A DNA stretch of 64,000 nt. Origin: Paraflavitalea sp. CAU 1676. GTDB lineage: Bacteria > Bacteroidota > Bacteroidia > Chitinophagales > Chitinophagaceae. The stretch is taken from assembly GCF_029223285.1 (NCBI RefSeq), contig NZ_JARHUJ010000005.1, positions 620,001 to 684,000 of the forward strand, read 5' to 3'. The position numbers and the translations under genes are program-made. This document shows positions 52,353 through 60,797 of this stretch, in pieces. A model generated the notes under the pieces. That model ran no database searches, was not told the origin of the DNA, and saw only the letters and a list, made by a program, of their open reading frames with translations. The number at the start of each line of letters is the position of its first letter. The first letter of the stretch is position 1.

Positions 52353-53867
52353 TCAATCTGGCGAAAATGTATGCACCTGCGTGATGTCGGCCTTGACTGG
52401 ACCGGTAGCTAATAACTGGCTTTTGTTTAGCAAGGTTGTGGGAAAGAAGATCGAGGTCATGGTTGTTAAGCCGCCATCGGCAAACAATTCAATGGAGGTT
52501 TTATCGATGATGAGCCGGAGATCCCATTGCGGGGAGTTGGTAAAGCGTGCCGCCACATGCCTGCGGGCAAAGCCATTGGCAAAATCTTTTTGTCCGGCCT
52601 TGCCGCGGTCGATATACCATTGACCTTTTTGCTGGTCGTACCCGACGATCAGTTCTTCTCCGGCGTCATTGAACAGTCGTACGGAGAATTCCTGCAGGCG
52701 AGCTCCCCTAAGGGTGATGGCATAGGGCGTATTGGGTGGTGTTACGAAGGGTACTTTGTCCAGGTGCATATCGACGTTGCGGCGCTCTGTGAGCAGTTTG
52801 GCGCGTTTATTCACTTCGGGAGAAGGCAGGGAGGCCACGCGGTAGCCATCGCTTGTTTTAACGAGTTGCAGGTCGCGCGGGAGGGTCATGGCGCCGCGCC
52901 AGGTGGCGGTGGGCACGCGGTCGGCATAATCCCAGTTGCTCATCCAGCCCATAAATATCCGCCGCTTGCCGGTATTGCTGAAAATGACGCCGGCGTATTC
53001 ATCGGGACCATAATCGAGCCAGCGCGTTTGTTCATCGTCGGGGGTGAACTGATGTCCGTCGAATTGTCCAATAAAATATTGGGTGGCCGATCCGCCATTG
53101 GGGCCGCCGGGATTGATGTTGACGATCAGTATCCATTTTTGCACGCCTGCCTGGGTAAGGGTGAACAGGTCGGGGCATTCCCATACGCCACCGTGGGCGC
53201 CCAGCTTTTCGCCGAACTCACTTTCTTTGGTCCACTCTTTCAAATTGGGGGAGGAGTAAAACGTGATGCGGTCTTTGGTAGCGAGTGTCATGATCCATTG
53301 TTTCGTGGGTTCGTGCCAGCTTACTTTGGGATCGCGGAAATCGATGATACCGGGATTGGGGATCACGGGATTGCCGGCGTACTTGATCCAGGTGTTGCCG
53401 TTATCGATACTATAGGCAAGGCTTTGATGCTGGAACTTTCCGGTATGGTTCTTTTCGCCCGTGGGATCGTGGTGGGTGAAGATGGCTACCAGGGGCAGCT
53501 GCCCGTCTTTGCCGAAGCCGGATGTGTTTTGTGCATCGACGACGGCGCTGCCGGAAAAGATATAGCCGAGGCTATCGGGGTACAATGCGATGGGGTGCTC
53601 GCGCCATTGCAACAGGTCGGTGCTGGTGGCATGGCCCCAGTGCATGGGTCCCCATTTGGTACCATCGGGATAATATTGAAAAAAGAGGTGGTAGGTGCCA
53701 TCGTGGTATACCATGCCGTTAGGATCATTGATCCAATGCGCCTGCGGCGTAAAGTGCAGCAACGGCCGGAAGGGCTCCTGGTCGCTTTTAAGGCCAGATT
53801 GGCCTATGGCGAGGCAAGTGGTCAGCAGTGCGGCGATCGTGGCAAGAAACGGCTTTACTGGCAGCAT
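52353..53867 (-). CDS. Glycoside hydrolase family 32 (fructan beta-fructosidase / levanase type)
   Basis: This 504-residue exported enzyme has a signal peptide (residues 1-22). Family 32 signatures are WINDPNG (nucleophile Asp48), FRDP (178-180) and WECPD (acid/base Glu230). A five-bladed propeller is followed by a beta-sandwich with ELFADGG near the end (about residue 463). It cleaves beta-fructosidic bonds in sucrose, inulin or levan. No SusCD pair lies beside it in this window, so it is a solitary gene. All catalytic residues are intact. Confidence 0.95.
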   Translation of the reverse strand: MLPVKPFLATIAALLTTCLAIGQSGLKSDQEPFRPLLHFTPQAHWINDPNGMVYHDGTYHLFFQYYPDGTKWGPMHWGHATSTDLLQWREHPIALYPDSLGYIFSGSAVVDAQNTSGFGKDGQLPLVAIFTHHDPTGEKNHTGKFQHQSLAYSIDNGNTWIKYAGNPVIPNPGIIDFRDPKVSWHEPTKQWIMTLATKDRITFYSSPNLKEWTKESEFGEKLGAHGGVWECPDLFTLTQAGVQKWILIVNINPGGPNGGSATQYFIGQFDGHQFTPDDEQTRWLDYGPDEYAGVIFSNTGKRRIFMGWMSNWDYADRVPTATWRGAMTLPRDLQLVKTSDGYRVASLPSPEVNKRAKLLTERRNVDMHLDKVPFVTPPNTPYAITLRGARLQEFSVRLFNDAGEELIVGYDQQKGQWYIDRGKAGQKDFANGFARRHVAARFTNSPQWDLRLIIDKTSIELFADGGLTTMTSIFFPTTLLNKSQLLATGPVKADITQVHTFSPD

Positions 53868-53967
53868 GGTATCGTTTTTTAGCAGTAATGGTAGTATGCC
53901 TGCTAAAGTTAACGGAATTTCGAGTGAAGGCCACGCGACGTTCGGGATCGGGTGCTGCTGCCGGCGA

Positions 53968-54741
53968 TCAGGCTGGCTGCATCAGTTTCTCCAGCTTGCC
54001 TTTTACTTTCGCCGCTGCCACATATCCTGCTTCAAATACTTCCTCTGCTTTCTTTACATCGAACATGCTGAAACGGGATAGGTCGGGTTCTATCAATACC
54101 GCGCAATGTTCAAATTTAGCTTCTACGGAACCGGCGATAGCCATATGAAAACATTTTTCGAGGATGTTCATTTTGCCTACGGGGTTCATCACGTTGTGGC
54201 CCGACGGTAATTTGTTGACGTGGCTGCCGATGATCTGATCGCAGATCGGCAGTAAGGGATCTATGGGGAAATTGTTGAGCAGGCCGCCATCTACCAGCAG
54301 GCTGTCGCCGATCTTGACCGGGGCAAACACCACGGGCACCGAGGCTGCTGCTATGACGGGTTCATAGAGTGGGCCACTGGAAAATACCGCCTGTTTGCCG
54401 TGTGTGAAATCGGTGGCGGTGACGAAGAAGCGGGCTGCCAGGCTTTCAAAACTATTCTGGGGGATATGTTTCTGGAGGCTGCGCAGCAGGGGCTGCATGG
54501 AAAAGAATCCGTCTTTGTGCCACAGCAGGTTGGACCAGCCGAAGTAGGCATTTTGTTTCAGGATGCCGAGGATGGCCTCGGGCGAATGCCCGGCCAGGTA
54601 CATGGCACCGGCTATGGCCCCGGCACTGGTGCCGGATATGGCATAGGGCTTCAATCCAATTTCATCGAGTAGTTTTAGCAGGCCAAGGTGGGCAAAGCCT
54701 CTTACGCCGCCTCCGCTGAGTACAATTCCGGTTTTGTTCAT
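53968..54741 (-). CDS. Patatin-like phospholipase
   Basis: This 257-residue protein has the patatin/RssA layout: oxyanion loop SGGGVRGFAHLG (9-20), nucleophile GTSAG (Ser39), and catalytic DGG (Asp151, LLVDGGLLNNFP). No membrane segment or signal peptide is seen, so it is probably cytoplasmic. These serine hydrolases release fatty acids from phospholipids. It is transcribed in the same direction as DNA polymerase IV with 113 bp between them, so a functional link is not implied. Confidence 0.95.
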   Translation of the reverse strand: MNKTGIVLSGGGVRGFAHLGLLKLLDEIGLKPYAISGTSAGAIAGAMYLAGHSPEAILGILKQNAYFGWSNLLWHKDGFFSMQPLLRSLQKHIPQNSFESLAARFFVTATDFTHGKQAVFSSGPLYEPVIAAASVPVVFAPVKIGDSLLVDGGLLNNFPIDPLLPICDQIIGSHVNKLPSGHNVMNPVGKMNILEKCFHMAIAGSVEAKFEHCAVLIEPDLSRFSMFDVKKAEEVFEAGYVAAAKVKGKLEKLMQPA

Positions 54742-54854
54742 GGGTCGCTTGATGTGCTGCTGAAAACGGAAAATTAGGCAAAATAATATGCCGGAGCGAA
54801 CGATTTCCTGCTGATGGGCAGGCTTTCGCCGGTGGCGGCGAGGCTGGCTGCCGG

Positions 54855-56009
54855 TTATAGTCCGCTGCCGCGTACCAGCAGCCGCTCGCCGTATTGTTTT
54901 TTGATGCTGTCGATGGCCTGGTACAGCTGTACCTGGTGTTCGGTGTCTTCAAACATATTGATCTGGTCGTTGCCGGGCACCAGCTGGGTAAAGCGCACGC
55001 CCACCAGCCTTACCAGCATACGCCGCTCGTAGAGCTTGTCGAATAGTTCGCGTACTACTTTTTGCAGTTTGTGGTCGGCCGCGGTGAAGGCAATGCTCTT
55101 TTGTTTGGTGACGGTATCGAAATTGGAGTAGCGCAGTTTGACGGTGACGCAGCCGGTGAGTTTGTTCTCATTGCGCAATTGAAAAGCGATCTGTTCGGTC
55201 ATGCGTACCAGCTGGGCATGCAGCCAGGCAATATCGATCGTGTCCTGCTGAAAGGTGTTTTCGGTAGAGATCGATTTTTGTTCGTGGTACGGTACCACGG
55301 GTGTTTCATCGAGGCCCTGGGCCTTGCGCCACAGTGACTGTCCGTGCTTACCGAGCAGGTTGGTTAGCATCTCGATGGGTATCTCACTCAATACCCGGAT
55401 GGTTTCCACGCCCATCTTCAGCAGCAGGAAGGCGGTTTCCTTGCCTACGCCGGGCATTTTGGCCACACTGAGGGGAGCGAGGAAGCTTTTCTCTTCGCCC
55501 CAGGCTACACACATTTCGGCATTGGGCTTGCCTTCGTTGGTGGCTACCTTGCTGATCAGCTTATTGCCGGCCAGGGCATACGAGATGGGCAGCCCGCTTT
55601 CTTTGATCACTTTCTTTTTGAGGTCGGCGGTAAACTGCAGGCTGCCGAAATACTTATCCATCCCGGTGAGGTCGATGTAGAACTCATCGATGGAGGCTTT
55701 TTCGAAGAGGGGCACGGTATCGGCCATCACGGCTGTTACGAGCCGGGAGTACTGGCTGTATGATTCCATATCGCCCTGCCGGATGACGGCCTGTGGACAA
55801 AGCCGGCGGGCCAGTTTCATGGGCATGGCCGAATGGATGCCGAATTTACGGGCTTCGTAACTGCAGGAGGCCACCACGCCGCGGTCGCCACTGCCACCGA
55901 TCAGTACGGGTTTGCCTTTGAGGCGGCTGTCCTTGAGGCACTCGACCGATACGAAGAAGGTGTCGAGGTCGAAATGGGCGATATGTCGTTGATCGGCGAG
56001 TATCATCAC
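54855..56009 (-). CDS. dinB: DNA polymerase IV (Y-family translesion polymerase)
   Basis: This 384-residue Y-family polymerase has a palm motif HFDLDTFFVSVE (first metal-binding Asp), SIDEFYIDLTGM (catalytic Asp-Glu), GVGKETAFLL in the helix-hairpin-helix thumb region, and a little-finger domain to the end. It lacks an obvious C-terminal beta-clamp pentapeptide QxxLF. It follows DnaE with no spacer: the DnaE stop (56010-56012) directly abuts its ATG at 56009. Coupled Y-polymerase/DnaE pairs act in translesion synthesis after DNA damage. Confidence 0.95.
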   Translation of the reverse strand: MMILADQRHIAHFDLDTFFVSVECLKDSRLKGKPVLIGGSGDRGVVASCSYEARKFGIHSAMPMKLARRLCPQAVIRQGDMESYSQYSRLVTAVMADTVPLFEKASIDEFYIDLTGMDKYFGSLQFTADLKKKVIKESGLPISYALAGNKLISKVATNEGKPNAEMCVAWGEEKSFLAPLSVAKMPGVGKETAFLLLKMGVETIRVLSEIPIEMLTNLLGKHGQSLWRKAQGLDETPVVPYHEQKSISTENTFQQDTIDIAWLHAQLVRMTEQIAFQLRNENKLTGCVTVKLRYSNFDTVTKQKSIAFTAADHKLQKVVRELFDKLYERRMLVRLVGVRFTQLVPGNDQINMFEDTEHQVQLYQAIDSIKKQYGERLLVRGSGL

Positions 56010-59000
56010 TTAGAGATTGGCGTAAGTTCTTTGTTTGTAGCCCAGTTTTTCGAGGTGCTGTACTTCGAGGCTATAGTAGCCGAAATCTTCCACCACCTTG
56101 CCACGTACGTGGTAGAAACCTTTTCCTTTTAACGGATACTGGCGGAAGGCCGGTGGGAAATGTACGGTATCGACCCAGTTCATGTGCTCATCGAGGAAGG
56201 CGCCAAAAGACATCTGTGTATTGTTGGCCGTGGGCACTACTTTATAATCGATGAAGTAGAGGATCATGTCTACCTGCCGGCCCAGGTGCTGGTGCAGTTC
56301 GGTGGCGGCCACTCCTTTGGTAGTGGTGGCTTCCATCAGCGCAAACGGATTGCGGAAGGGAAAGCCCATGATCTCCATTTCATCATACATATCATCGATG
56401 GGATTGTCGATGAGTTCGGGCAACTGAAAATGCATCGGTTTCTCGGCAAATAGGGTATTGGGCAGGGCAGGTGTAGTATACCGTTTTTGTAAGAAATTGG
56501 CTTCCCACAACAATTGTTTTTTCGATTTGCCGGTAAAGCGAAAGGCCCCTACCGAAATGAGGATATCGAGCGCTTCGGGTGGAACGGCTGTGCGCGCAAT
56601 GAAATCCTGCAGGTTGAGGTAGGGGCCATGCCGCCTGCGTTCGTTGACAATGTAGAACGCGACCGACTGTTCGAGGTTCTTGAGGTGCACCAATCCGGCA
56701 TGCACCTCTTTTCCCTGGATGGAGGTAAGGTATTCGCTGTTGTTGACGCAGGGCAGGCAGGCGATGCCACCGGCCTTGCGCAGCTCGATGAAATAAAGCT
56801 CTGTACTATAGAAGCCGCCGAAATTGTTGATGACACCCACCATGAACTCGATGGGGTAATAGGTTTTGAGGTAGAGGTCCTGGAAGCTCTCGACAGCGAA
56901 ACTGGCAGAATGCGCTTTGCAGAAACTATAGCCGGCAAAAGATTCCATTTGCCGCCATACTTCGGCGGCGAGTTCGGCCGTATGTCCTTTTTCGGCGCAA
57001 TTGCGGAAGAAGGTTTCTTTCATGAGGGCAAAACGGTTGTTGCTGCGGTATTTGCCGCTCATGGCCCTGCGCAGGGTATCGGCCTGGGCGAGGCTGAAGC
57101 CGCCGAAGTGGTGGGCTACTTTCATCACATCTTCCTGAAACACCATCACGCCAAAGGTTTCGCCCAGTATCTCTTCCATCACGGGGTGCAGGTACTTTAT
57201 TTCTTCGGGCTTCAGGTAGCGGACGATGTATTCGCGCATCATGCCGCTGCTGGCCACGCCGGGCCGTATAATGGAACTGGCTACCACCAGTGCTTCGTAG
57301 GTATCGCAGCGCAGCTTGCTGAGCAGCTGCCGCATGGCGGGGCTTTCGATATAGAAGCAGCCGATAGTGTTGACGGAGCGCAGCCTCTTTTTTACCAGCG
57401 GATCTTTCTTGAACTTCTCTACCTCGTCGATCTGTATGCGCACGCCCTGGTTTTCGTATACTAGCTTTACGGTTTCTTTGATATGACCCAGGCCACGCTG
57501 ACTGAGGATATCGAGTTTGTCGAGCCCGGTATCTTCTGCCACATGCATATCGACCTGCGTGGTAGGAAACCCTTTAGGCGGAAAGAAGGTGGCGCTGTAA
57601 GCGTGGATAGGCTTTTCGCTGATGAGCATACCGCCGGCGTGGATGCTGATGTGGCTGGGAAAATTATGGATGAAGCGACTGTAGTAAAGCAACTGCCATA
57701 CGATGCTGTCGACAATACCCAGGGCGAGGGGCGATTGCTGGAGGGCAGTCGTTGCCTCGTGGGTAAGCCGGTATTTTTGGGCGAGCCTCACGATAATGGC
57801 CGGATAGTTTACGGGTATATTGTTGGCCTGGTAATAGGCTACACCTTTGTGAAAGTCGTCGAGGCTGGTGGCATCGGCCTGCAGTTGCTGCCAGGCGCTG
57901 AAGGCTGCCGGTGTTACGTAGGGTAGCCTGGACAGTCCCTGTATCTCTTCATCGGGCAGGCCATATACTTTGCCCAGTTCCCGCACCACGGCCCTCTCCT
58001 GGAAGGTAACATAGGCGCCTACGAGGGCCACATATTGTTCGCCATACCGCTTGAAGATATAGTCGATGATCTCATCGCGATCGAGCCAGGAGAAATCGAT
58101 GTCGAAGTCGGGCGGTGAGGTACGTTCGGGATTGAGGAACCGTTCGAAGTATAAGTTGAGTTCGATGGGATCCACATCGGTGATGTTGAGGCAGTACGCT
58201 ACGATGCTGTTGGCGCCGCTACCGCGGCCTACATGGTAAAAGCCACGGCTACGGGCATAGCGGATAATGTCCCAGGCGATGAGAAAGTAAGCCGTGAAGC
58301 CGAGTTCGTGGATCACTTTCAGTTCCTTTTCGACACGTTCTGCCGCCACCTTGTTCCTGCCATACCGTTGCCGCAGGCCATCGAGTGCCAGCTTGTGGAG
58401 GAGGCTGGCATCGTCTTCGATACAGGTGGTGAAATACTTCTTGTTCTTCCGGGCGGCAGGATCCATTTCAATATGGCAGGCTTCGAGCAGGCGCAGCGTA
58501 TTGGTGATGAGTACCGGGTGATCGGCAAATGCGCGAAGCAGGGTTTCCTGTGGCAGAAAACATTCCGTTGCATCGCACACGGCTGCTGCCGGTAGTTTGG
58601 AGGCTACGACGTTGTGGTCGATGGCGCGCAGCAGGCGGTGTACGGCGTGGTGATCGGGATCGCGGAAGGTGACTGGCTGACGGATCACGAGTTTATCGCG
58701 GTGCGCAGGAGCGATGCCGTGCAGTTTATTGACCTCTGCGGGCCGTACACCGATGCGTTCATGGCGCAGCAATGTCTCGAATGGCTTGGCGCCGAGTGGA
58801 TAGATGACAAAGCCATCATCGGCGGCATAAAAGAAGGTGGTGATGGCGGTAGGGGCGGGGAAAGGTTTGTTCTCGCGCAGGTGGGCGGAGAGGAAACTGT
58901 TGATCCATTCAAAGCCTTTGTTGTTGGCGGCGATCAATATATAAAGCAGTTCGTCGCCGTTGCGTATTTCGGCACCCAGTACGGGTTTGATGCCGGCTTC

Positions 59001-59156
59001 GCGGCACCGGGCCACGAATGGCCAGGCATCAGCCGTACTGTTGATGTTGGTAAGGGCCATGGCTGGTATACCTTTTTCTTCGCCCTCTTTTACCAGGGCT
59101 TCGGTTGAAAAGGTGCCATACTTCAGGCTGAAATATGTTTTACAATTCAGGTACAT
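56010..59156 (-). CDS. dnaE: DNA polymerase III alpha subunit homologue (DnaE, translesion type)
   Basis: This 1048-residue C-family polymerase has an N-terminal PHP domain (residues 1 to about 200) that starts CKTYFSLKYGT, lacking the usual HSxYS histidine, so metal-dependent proofreading there is doubtful. The polymerase core has PDFDIDFSW near residue 350 (catalytic Asp pair), GRGSGANSIVAY upstream, and a typical YSFCKAHSASFA motif later. The length is shorter than the replicative enzyme. It is followed without spacer by DNA polymerase IV; together they resemble the ImuB/DnaE2 mutasome but with DinB. No ImuA-like gene is adjacent. Confidence 0.93.
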   Translation of the reverse strand: MYLNCKTYFSLKYGTFSTEALVKEGEEKGIPAMALTNINSTADAWPFVARCREAGIKPVLGAEIRNGDELLYILIAANNKGFEWINSFLSAHLRENKPFPAPTAITTFFYAADDGFVIYPLGAKPFETLLRHERIGVRPAEVNKLHGIAPAHRDKLVIRQPVTFRDPDHHAVHRLLRAIDHNVVASKLPAAAVCDATECFLPQETLLRAFADHPVLITNTLRLLEACHIEMDPAARKNKKYFTTCIEDDASLLHKLALDGLRQRYGRNKVAAERVEKELKVIHELGFTAYFLIAWDIIRYARSRGFYHVGRGSGANSIVAYCLNITDVDPIELNLYFERFLNPERTSPPDFDIDFSWLDRDEIIDYIFKRYGEQYVALVGAYVTFQERAVVRELGKVYGLPDEEIQGLSRLPYVTPAAFSAWQQLQADATSLDDFHKGVAYYQANNIPVNYPAIIVRLAQKYRLTHEATTALQQSPLALGIVDSIVWQLLYYSRFIHNFPSHISIHAGGMLISEKPIHAYSATFFPPKGFPTTQVDMHVAEDTGLDKLDILSQRGLGHIKETVKLVYENQGVRIQIDEVEKFKKDPLVKKRLRSVNTIGCFYIESPAMRQLLSKLRCDTYEALVVASSIIRPGVASSGMMREYIVRYLKPEEIKYLHPVMEEILGETFGVMVFQEDVMKVAHHFGGFSLAQADTLRRAMSGKYRSNNRFALMKETFFRNCAEKGHTAELAAEVWRQMESFAGYSFCKAHSASFAVESFQDLYLKTYYPIEFMVGVINNFGGFYSTELYFIELRKAGGIACLPCVNNSEYLTSIQGKEVHAGLVHLKNLEQSVAFYIVNERRRHGPYLNLQDFIARTAVPPEALDILISVGAFRFTGKSKKQLLWEANFLQKRYTTPALPNTLFAEKPMHFQLPELIDNPIDDMYDEMEIMGFPFRNPFALMEATTTKGVAATELHQHLGRQVDMILYFIDYKVVPTANNTQMSFGAFLDEHMNWVDTVHFPPAFRQYPLKGKGFYHVRGKVVEDFGYYSLEVQHLEKLGYKQRTYANL

Positions 59157-59610
59157 GGGTTGTGGTTATTTTATCAGGGTTCTTCAGGGTTTTGTTTTCG
59201 GAAAAGCAATACAGGGCCGGTAACCAGTTTCGGTTACGTATTTCAGCTATAGTGTCTGTAGTGTGGGAGTGTTGTACTGCAAACGTACTAAAAAACTTAG
59301 CAATCTGGTGCGTAATGCGTGTGGGAGCGGCCGGTGATGTGATGCGGATGCGCATGGTGTTGGGGGCGGCGCATGATTGAATAGAATGCTGTGTGGATAC
59401 GATTTTTGGTGGCAGTGGCTAACGGGCAGGCGACCCTCTGAAAGTGATGAAGTGTTCTTTTGGAAATTATGGGGTAGTATGAAAAAAGGTATGCGGTGTT
59501 ATGATGAAAGTTCGCCCTGTGCGAAAGAAAGTGATGAAGTGAAAGTTATTAGTGACGGTGTGACGATGGCTGTTAAAAAAGTTCTCCCGACCTTCGTCCA
59601 TCTAACCTGT
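59157..59610. promoter_or_regulatory. Divergent region upstream of dnaE, 454 bp
   Basis: This holds the dnaE-dinB promoter on the minus strand and that of the small gene at 59611. A short symmetric element GTACTGCAAACGTAC (59273-59287) could be a damage-response operator, but this is speculative. An in-frame extension of the downstream gene runs through 59377-59610 but lacks family similarity. Confidence 0.4.
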
Positions 59611-59913
59611 ATGAATAAGGATAACAGATACGATATCATCAAAACGATGATCGAGGTCGGTAGAATAACCGAATTCTCGCAGCTGTTCAACTATATTCCG
59701 AAGAGCGTGATCGCTGCCGATCTTAATTCAAGTCACCGGCGATTGACGCGGCTGACCGAGCAACTGGATAAACTGGAGATGGGGGAGTTGTATGCGATCA
59801 GCAAACTGGTGGGGGTAAAGATGGAAGAGATCTACAAGCTCACGGAACGGCAACTCCTGGCCCGAAAAGCGGAGACCGGTAAAAAGAGAAAGAACCAATC
59901 TGTAAACGGATAA
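59611..59913 (+). CDS. Small HTH-like conserved protein, 100 aa
   Basis: ATG 59611 (MNKDNRYDIIKTMIEVGRI) matches the start I recall for a Bacteroidota family of small proteins (M.N.R..II..MI..G.I....+IF..IP). The open frame continues upstream to 59377, but that part looks like non-coding DNA. The product is 100 residues with two helical segments (FSQLFNYIPKSVIAADLNSS, LYAISKLVGVKMEEIYKLTE), compatible with an XRE-like DNA-binding domain, and a basic C-terminal tail. Function unknown; it lies divergently to the translesion polymerase operon. Confidence 0.65.
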   Translation: MNKDNRYDIIKTMIEVGRITEFSQLFNYIPKSVIAADLNSSHRRLTRLTEQLDKLEMGELYAISKLVGVKMEEIYKLTERQLLARKAETGKKRKNQSVNG

Positions 59914-60031
59914 CCTTTTTGTCCATTAGCCTTTTCCTTTGTTACACAATGATTCAATCCCTGGAAAACCTTTTTTGCTCAGGGGAGAGCCAAGCCATCC
60001 ATCCGGATGGTTTTTTTATGGGTTGGCGTGT

Positions 60032-60685
60032 CTACTGTTTTCCTTTAAGCATGGGTACAAAGGCAAATTTGTCGAATACTTCTTCTGTCAATTCTCCATT
60101 GGCCAGTTTGGTAAGGCGCAGCATACGCTGCATGCCGGCAGGCCCTACGGGCGCTACCATCCAGCCACCTGTTTTTAATTGCGTGCCAAGTTCTTCGGGA
60201 ATACCCGGAGGAGCGGCGGTGATGAGTATCTTATCGAAGGGGGCTATGGCTGGCAGTCCCTTGTAACCATCTCCGTAAAAGCAATGCAGGCGACGGTATC
60301 GTTGCAGGTAATCGAACTGCTTATAGCGATCGAATAATTTCTTTTGCCTTTCTATGGTGTACACATCGGCGCCCATCTCGGCCAGCAGGGCGGCCTGGTA
60401 AGCGCTGCCAGTGCCGATCTCCAATATCTTTTCTCCCGGCATTACTTCCAGCAGGGTTGTCATGTAAGCAACCGTATAAGGTTGAGAGATGGTTTGTTCT
60501 TCGCCGATGGGAAAGGCTTTGTTCTCGTAGGCTTTGTGTTGCAGGGCGTCGGGCATAAAGAGATGGCGGGGCACGACGGCGATGGCCCTTAGCAAGCGTT
60601 GATCGGTAATGCCCTGTTTTTGCAGCAGTTGCACGAGCAGGTGTCTTTGCTGCTGCTGTTGTATTGTATCGGTGTGGGGCGTCAT
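60032..60685 (-). CDS. pcm: Protein-L-isoaspartate O-methyltransferase
   Basis: The ATG at 60685 (MTPHTDTIQQQQQ) is chosen because a terminator lies upstream at 60753-60775, inside the longer frame; the product is 217 residues. It is a class I methyltransferase: VPRHLFMP (substrate-side motif), GEEQTISQPYTVAYM, and the SAM-binding loop ILEIGTGSAYQAALLAEMG (about 84-102). It methylates isoaspartyl residues in damaged proteins so that they can return to aspartate. The polyglutamine-rich N-terminus is a small peculiarity. Cytoplasmic; single gene. Confidence 0.94.
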   Translation of the reverse strand: MTPHTDTIQQQQQRHLLVQLLQKQGITDQRLLRAIAVVPRHLFMPDALQHKAYENKAFPIGEEQTISQPYTVAYMTTLLEVMPGEKILEIGTGSAYQAALLAEMGADVYTIERQKKLFDRYKQFDYLQRYRRLHCFYGDGYKGLPAIAPFDKILITAAPPGIPEELGTQLKTGGWMVAPVGPAGMQRMLRLTKLANGELTEEVFDKFAFVPMLKGKQ

Positions 60686-60752
60686 TACCTTTTTTGCAGC
60701 AAAAGGGCTGCCAATCCCTGCACTGTGAAGAGCCCGTAAAAGGTCAATGTAA

Positions 60753-60775
60753 AAGCCCCGCCGGAGGCGGGGCTT
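60753..60775 (-). terminator. Terminator after TonB-dependent siderophore receptor
   Basis: A perfect 10-bp GC-rich stem (60753-60762 with 60766-60775) has a 3-nt loop and, on the minus strand, a TTTTAC tail. It begins 22 bp past the stop of the receptor gene at 60798. Confidence 0.85.
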
Positions 60776-60797
60776 CGGTGTTTTTATCAAAGGTTCT

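Noticed and set aside
52527-53882. 451-codon open frame antisense to the GH32 gene
   Set aside because: It lies wholly opposite a complete GH32 enzyme with all catalytic motifs; its translation is glycine- and alanine-rich with no family resemblance, as expected for antisense of GC-rich coding DNA.
56514-57464. 316-codon open frame antisense to dnaE
   Set aside because: The opposite strand encodes a full DnaE; the frame has no domain motif and is a by-product of codon bias.
59377-59610. N-terminal extension of the small HTH-like protein
   Set aside because: The extension is Trp- and Cys-containing low-quality sequence, while the family start is the Met at 59611.
59995-60017. Palindrome CCATCCGGATGG followed by T-run as a terminator
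   Set aside because: It has some terminator character between the convergent genes, but the stem is only 4-5 bp once a loop is allowed; left out of the annotation.
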